Positions 10,901-13,900 of a stretch of DNA of 15,815 nucleotides are shown here, piece after piece (positions within the stretch are counted from its first letter, which is position 1; every line of letters starts with the position of its first letter). A model generated the notes under the pieces. That model did no database searches and was not told the DNA's origin. It worked only from the letters and a program-made list of their open reading frames with translations. The position numbers and the translations under genes were made by a program. The stretch covers positions 5,832 through 21,646 of the forward strand of contig MHFM01000017.1 in NCBI GenBank assembly GCA_001804205.1. Direction: 5' to 3'. This stretch comes from Omnitrophica bacterium RIFCSPLOWO2_01_FULL_45_10b (GTDB lineage: Bacteria; Omnitrophota; Omnitrophia; Omnitrophales; Danuiimicrobiaceae).

Positions 10901-13900
10901 CAGGAAAAAGAACGCTTTGATCATTTTGATCAAAGTCAAAGACTGACCGAGATCAAGGATGTGCTTTTGACAACACGGAGCCGGAATGAATTCTATGCAG
11001 GAGTGAAAAATATTTTGTATTTTATGATTCCTTTCGGCACTTCCAAGGAACTGGACGAAGAAGTCGGGAGGGCGCTTGAAGATGATCTCTTCAGTCAAGC
11101 GCAGAGGGAGCCTGTGCTCAGGAAATTTTTTGAGGAGATCCTGATCCGAAAAATCGGTGGCAATGCCTACAATGCTTTCAAAGAGCATCTGACTGCGCAA
11201 AGAGGTTTCAAGACCATTCCATATCTACAGCCGGGCAAGGGGGATTTGAATGAAGGCGATGATGCGGACACATATGGATTCTTGCAATATGTACTTGGAG
11301 AGGGCATTGAGAATCCAGATTACAACCTTATTTTTCATGGTCATGAAGGGGAAGGCGCGGGGCTTTCTGAAGAAGATAGAAAAGACTGGGTGCATAATCT
11401 CTTCCCATTTCCAACCCGCGCGGAGCTGCGCTTGACTTTGGTTAAGTCAAGCACTCCTCCGCCCCTGGGCATAGGAGCGCCCAGAGCGGAGCTTCCTAAT
11501 GCAGGTGAGAGATCGGTTATTCGTCAATCATTTGGATTAGTAGCGGGAAAAATCAGGAGTGGTGACGGCGTTTCCACTGGTCGATTGCGAAAAGGACAAG
11601 AATCACCAGCACAATTATTCCACCTGCGAAAGGCCCTATTGGCATTTCAAATTTCTCCTTTGGTTGCCTTTGCTTTTTCTGGAATTAACAACCATCCTGA
11701 TATTAACACGGATGCTATAAAAATCCAAGCGGCAATCCGATACACGAGCGGAAATTTGGTGAAAAGTTCAGTCGTAAATACGCTGGATATAAGAAGTGTA
11801 AACACATTAAGAAACGTTTGGCTTAATGCTTTGCGCCGATTGGTTCCGAATAAAGATTTCATAAGTGGAAATATGATAACATTTGGATTATTAATAAGTC
11901 AAGAAATAAATGATAAATTATCAAATAATACTCGTGCCGAGCTGCGCCAAACTGACTGGTTTGGCACTGCTTCGGCTTTGGCGCCATCCGCGCCAAAGTC
12001 CGAGCTGCGGCAACAGAAATCGCCTTTCAAGGCGTTAGACCTTAGTCTTGTCGGATTTCTCGATGATTATTTTGACGTGCACCGAAATAGCGGAGCATAC
12101 AACACGCTCTCTCAAACCATCTTCAATCTAGGGGTTTACAAGGCAGGCCTTGAAGAGACCGATGAGATCTTTGAATCCTCAGATGCATTTAAAGGGTTGG
12201 ATAACGAGCTCAAACGGAAGATGCGAAAGCTCGGAGACGATATCATCACAATGGCTAATCTATGGTTGGGAAATAGGCGACCGGATCAATTGACAAATGC
12301 AGGCGACGTCGTGACCACATTACTCAGCGAGCTCGAAACAATTCAGGATGAAGAAAAAGGATCAATTCATTGGAGTTTTATAACAGAGCTGCTTCATTTT
12401 TATCTCCCCCTTCTTCAGGAGGAGGACCGAAGCATTGTGGGTCTTCTTCAACCCCTGCTTGATCAACCGGAGCCTACCGGCGATGAGGCGGCAAATCATG
12501 TACAAGCCGTTTTGGAGGCGATTGGCACATCCGGAAGATTGTCGGACCTCGAAAAAGTGAGAATTCTGCTCCGCGCCCGCGCTTTTATTCTTGCAAATCA
12601 TCCCATGCCCAAAACCGAACGTTCAGAGCTACGGTCGGAATTGGATGAATCCGAACTGCCGGTTGAAAGCGAAGAAGGCGGTGAAGCAATCTTCAAAGCG
12701 GGCCAGGCCACGCCTGGGAGCGCTGAAGACGAAGCGGAGCAGTGGCTTGAAAACACACGCGCCAAAATGGAGGAGGAATTTGGCTACTGGGCGGCGCTCG
12801 CTCGAGTGCCAAAAGAATGGGACACGGACCGCGACTTGATTGCCTCGTACAATACGGATGAAGACCGAGAACGTCTATTTTACAAGCAGTGGAAATTTAC
12901 TCCCAGCCAGATGAAAACACTCAAGAGACTCGGCATTGAATACGTGCCGGCAGGTATATTGATTGAACGAAATGCGCTGCTCCGAACGTTGTTTGAAACC
13001 TATTTTCCAGATCCTTATCTTTATTTTAATCCTATTCTCAATCCGGAGCTTTTGACACTTGAACTACGTGAGGATTTGATAATGCGGCTTACGACAGCCG
13101 CAAAAAAGAAAGACCCCGAGGTGTTTGAAGACGCTTTGCGGAAGGAACTTATTTCGAGGGAGGAGAAGAAAATTGAGCGCTTTCAAAAAAGATCTCAACC
13201 CGATTTTGGGGATAAGCGGATAAAAATGTTCAGATTCGAAAGAACCAACTTCTCAGGACCGTATGTATATCACCGCAGCGAACCCTTTGGGTATGAGCTT
13301 TGGGTCAATGGTGACTTTGAAAAAACAAAGCCGGCACAACCGCTTGAGAGAATACGCTTTGCCACTGAGGTAAATGAGGCACGCCATTTTCTATTAGGGC
13401 CTCATTTAGCTGAGGTCCCCAGGGTGACGCTTCCTCGCAACTTGAATTTACGTGGCGCTCATAGCGCACGCCTTACTATTTATAAGGAGCGAAAGCATCA
13501 AGACGACCAGAAAAATTCGGCCCCCGAAAAAGATTTAACAATTGAACCGTCTTTTTGGAAGGACCCGTCGGGGGACAGACGTTCATTTTGGCTCCGGTTT
13601 GGTTTTGATCCTAAAAGAGATAGTAAATTTGTGACGGTCCACTTGAGCGCGGATGGGCCTCCGGTCGGGCTGGCTTATTGGAGCGATGAATCTAAATCTT
13701 TTAAGCAGTTTTTTGGCCCTGTTTTTAAGGTAGACCAACAAAATACTACACGGCGCCGTATCGAAGCGCTTTTGAGCGACCCCTATGCGGTTGACGAGCT
13801 TGAAGCGCCCTTTCAAGTGATGCACGTCTCCCATCCCAATAATCGAAAATTTACGATTACACCTGGTACGAAGGGGTTCATGATCCGTTCGACTCACTTT

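Noticed and set aside
10631..11200. Minus-strand 189-codon frame within the giant gene
   Set aside because: No recognisable motif, no ribosome binding site that I can see, and it lies opposite continuous plus-strand coding sequence.
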